From assembly GCA_031278315.1 (NCBI GenBank), contig JAITKS010000189.1:1-5145 (forward strand): DNA of 5,145 nt, written 5' to 3'. Position numbers and translations under genes: made by a program. Under the pieces are notes generated by a model. That model searched no databases and had not been told where the DNA came from. It saw only the letters and a program-made list of their open reading frames with translations. Source of the DNA: Planctomycetaceae bacterium (lineage in GTDB: Bacteria > Planctomycetota > Planctomycetia > Pirellulales > Thermoguttaceae). How positions within the stretch are numbered: position 1 is the stretch's first letter; each line of letters begins with the position of its first letter. Positions 4,406-5,145 of the stretch are shown here, one piece after another.

Positions 4406-5145
4406 ATGAAAAATATCACTAACAAAATTTATTTTTTTGCAGCATTGTTTATTTTTACAATCGCTATTTTTTCTGATTTGGCGACAGGTCAAGATAAACC
4501 GGTTACTCCAAAACTAATAAAAACCAAATTCAACAAAGACAAAAAAACATTTTCCGTTGCGCAAAATGATTTTCCGAAATTGCCCTCACCAATAAAGCCG
4601 CTGGCAATTGACGAATTAAAATCGATGCAAACAAAACTTGAAGGATTACAAACTCCTTTACCTAAAGTTTATGCCTCATACTATGGCGAAGATTGGAAAA
4701 CACAAGGCGATTGGACTGGAAGAATCTATCGTGAAAGTGCGATTGCTTGTGCTGTTCAATCACCGTTTGACGGTTTTTTAACTTATTCTCAAGATGTTTA
4801 TAACATTGAAGGTTCTATTGGTCCTAATCATCCGGGCAAGAAAGATACGTTACGTTTGTACAATCGCGGCAATAACAATAATCCGAAAACTCTCTGGCTT
4901 TCGACTAATGGAGTACGGCGTCAAGCTGAATGGGATGATCACGGCGAAACTTATCCTTGGCATCTTGATGGACCAGATATTTGGTATTTGCTTGAAATTA
5001 AGCACAAAGGTACGTTTCGAGTCAGTATGTATTTTGTCAATCCAGATGGTCATAGCGGTCCAAATCGGATGCGTGATTATTTGATCGAATTTTATCCGAC
5101 TGATATGAAATGGGAATCTGTACGATATACTACCGAACCTCCGGG
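4406..5145 (+). CDS. Secreted protein of unknown function, 3' end cut by window
   Basis: The frame is open from the ATG at 4406 to the window end: 246 complete codons plus two bases (gg, so a Gly follows). A strong Shine-Dalgarno site supports the start. Residues 1-28 form a clear type I signal peptide: Lys at 2 and 7, hydrophobic core about 8-22, likely cleavage after ALA-type motif ATG (26-28) before Gln29. A lysine- and proline-rich linker follows to about residue 87. The folded part begins at about 88 (VYASYYGEDWKTQGDWTGRIYRE) and has conserved-looking segments around GSIGPNHPG (136-144), RRQAEWDDHGETYPW (171-185), GPDIWYLLEI (189-198) and FVNPDGHSGPNRMRDY (210-225). From memory, RRQAEWDDHGE and NKDGH..NRxRDY segments of this kind occur in secreted planctomycete and verrucomicrobial proteins without assigned function. 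No catalytic residues can be named. The product acts outside the cytoplasm, perhaps as a surface or extracellular protein; total length is unknown. Confidence 0.85.
   Translation, partial: MKNITNKIYFFAALFIFTIAIFSDLATGQDKPVTPKLIKTKFNKDKKTFSVAQNDFPKLPSPIKPLAIDELKSMQTKLEGLQTPLPKVYASYYGEDWKTQGDWTGRIYRESAIACAVQSPFDGFLTYSQDVYNIEGSIGPNHPGKKDTLRLYNRGNNNNPKTLWLSTNGVRRQAEWDDHGETYPWHLDGPDIWYLLEIKHKGTFRVSMYFVNPDGHSGPNRMRDYLIEFYPTDMKWESVRYTTEPP

Noticed and set aside
4794..5084. Plus and minus short frames inside the secreted-protein gene
   Set aside because: The 4406 frame is open throughout, has a strong ribosome binding site and a signal peptide, and accounts for this sequence.

Overview
This is an AT-rich bacterial window with two well-supported genes on the minus strand, a 3'-truncated secreted-protein gene on the plus strand, one doubtful small plus-strand ORF, and three gene-free stretches. 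Two of those stretches carry short dispersed repeats. The best guess for the host is a low-GC member of the Planctomycetota. The ketosynthase-like protein has the unusual active-site pattern I associate with planctomycetal KAS-family proteins. The truncated secreted protein has the look of planctomycetal or verrucomicrobial secreted proteins. Two of the three well-formed genes lack a convincing Shine-Dalgarno site. The taxonomic call is from memory of families and not from a search.

Layout: 1-384 has no credible gene and holds GC-rich palindromes, a 9-bp tandem repeat and a GC-rich motif. 385-1527 (minus) is dprA, encoding the DNA-processing protein of natural transformation and recombination. 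1528-1709 is a spacer with a 17-bp direct repeat and a 7-bp tandem repeat. 1710-3104 (minus) is a ketosynthase-fold protein in which the catalytic Cys and the second active-site His appear to be replaced by Glu and Asn. 3105-3620 is very AT-rich and essentially empty. 3621-3965 (plus) is a possible small exported protein of unknown function. 3966-4405 holds a stack of four repeat types, then a candidate promoter with interlocked inverted repeats and a strong ribosome binding site. 4406 to the window end (plus) is a secreted protein of unknown function, cut by the window edge.

The genes do not form an obvious pathway. The ketosynthase-like gene and dprA could be co-transcribed (ketosynthase first), but the 182-bp repeat-bearing gap makes independent expression as likely. 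No tRNA, rRNA, CRISPR array, transposase or convincing intrinsic terminator was seen. I see no clear new multi-gene system. The most distinctive items are the altered ketosynthase active site and the mosaic of short repeat families in the intergenic regions.
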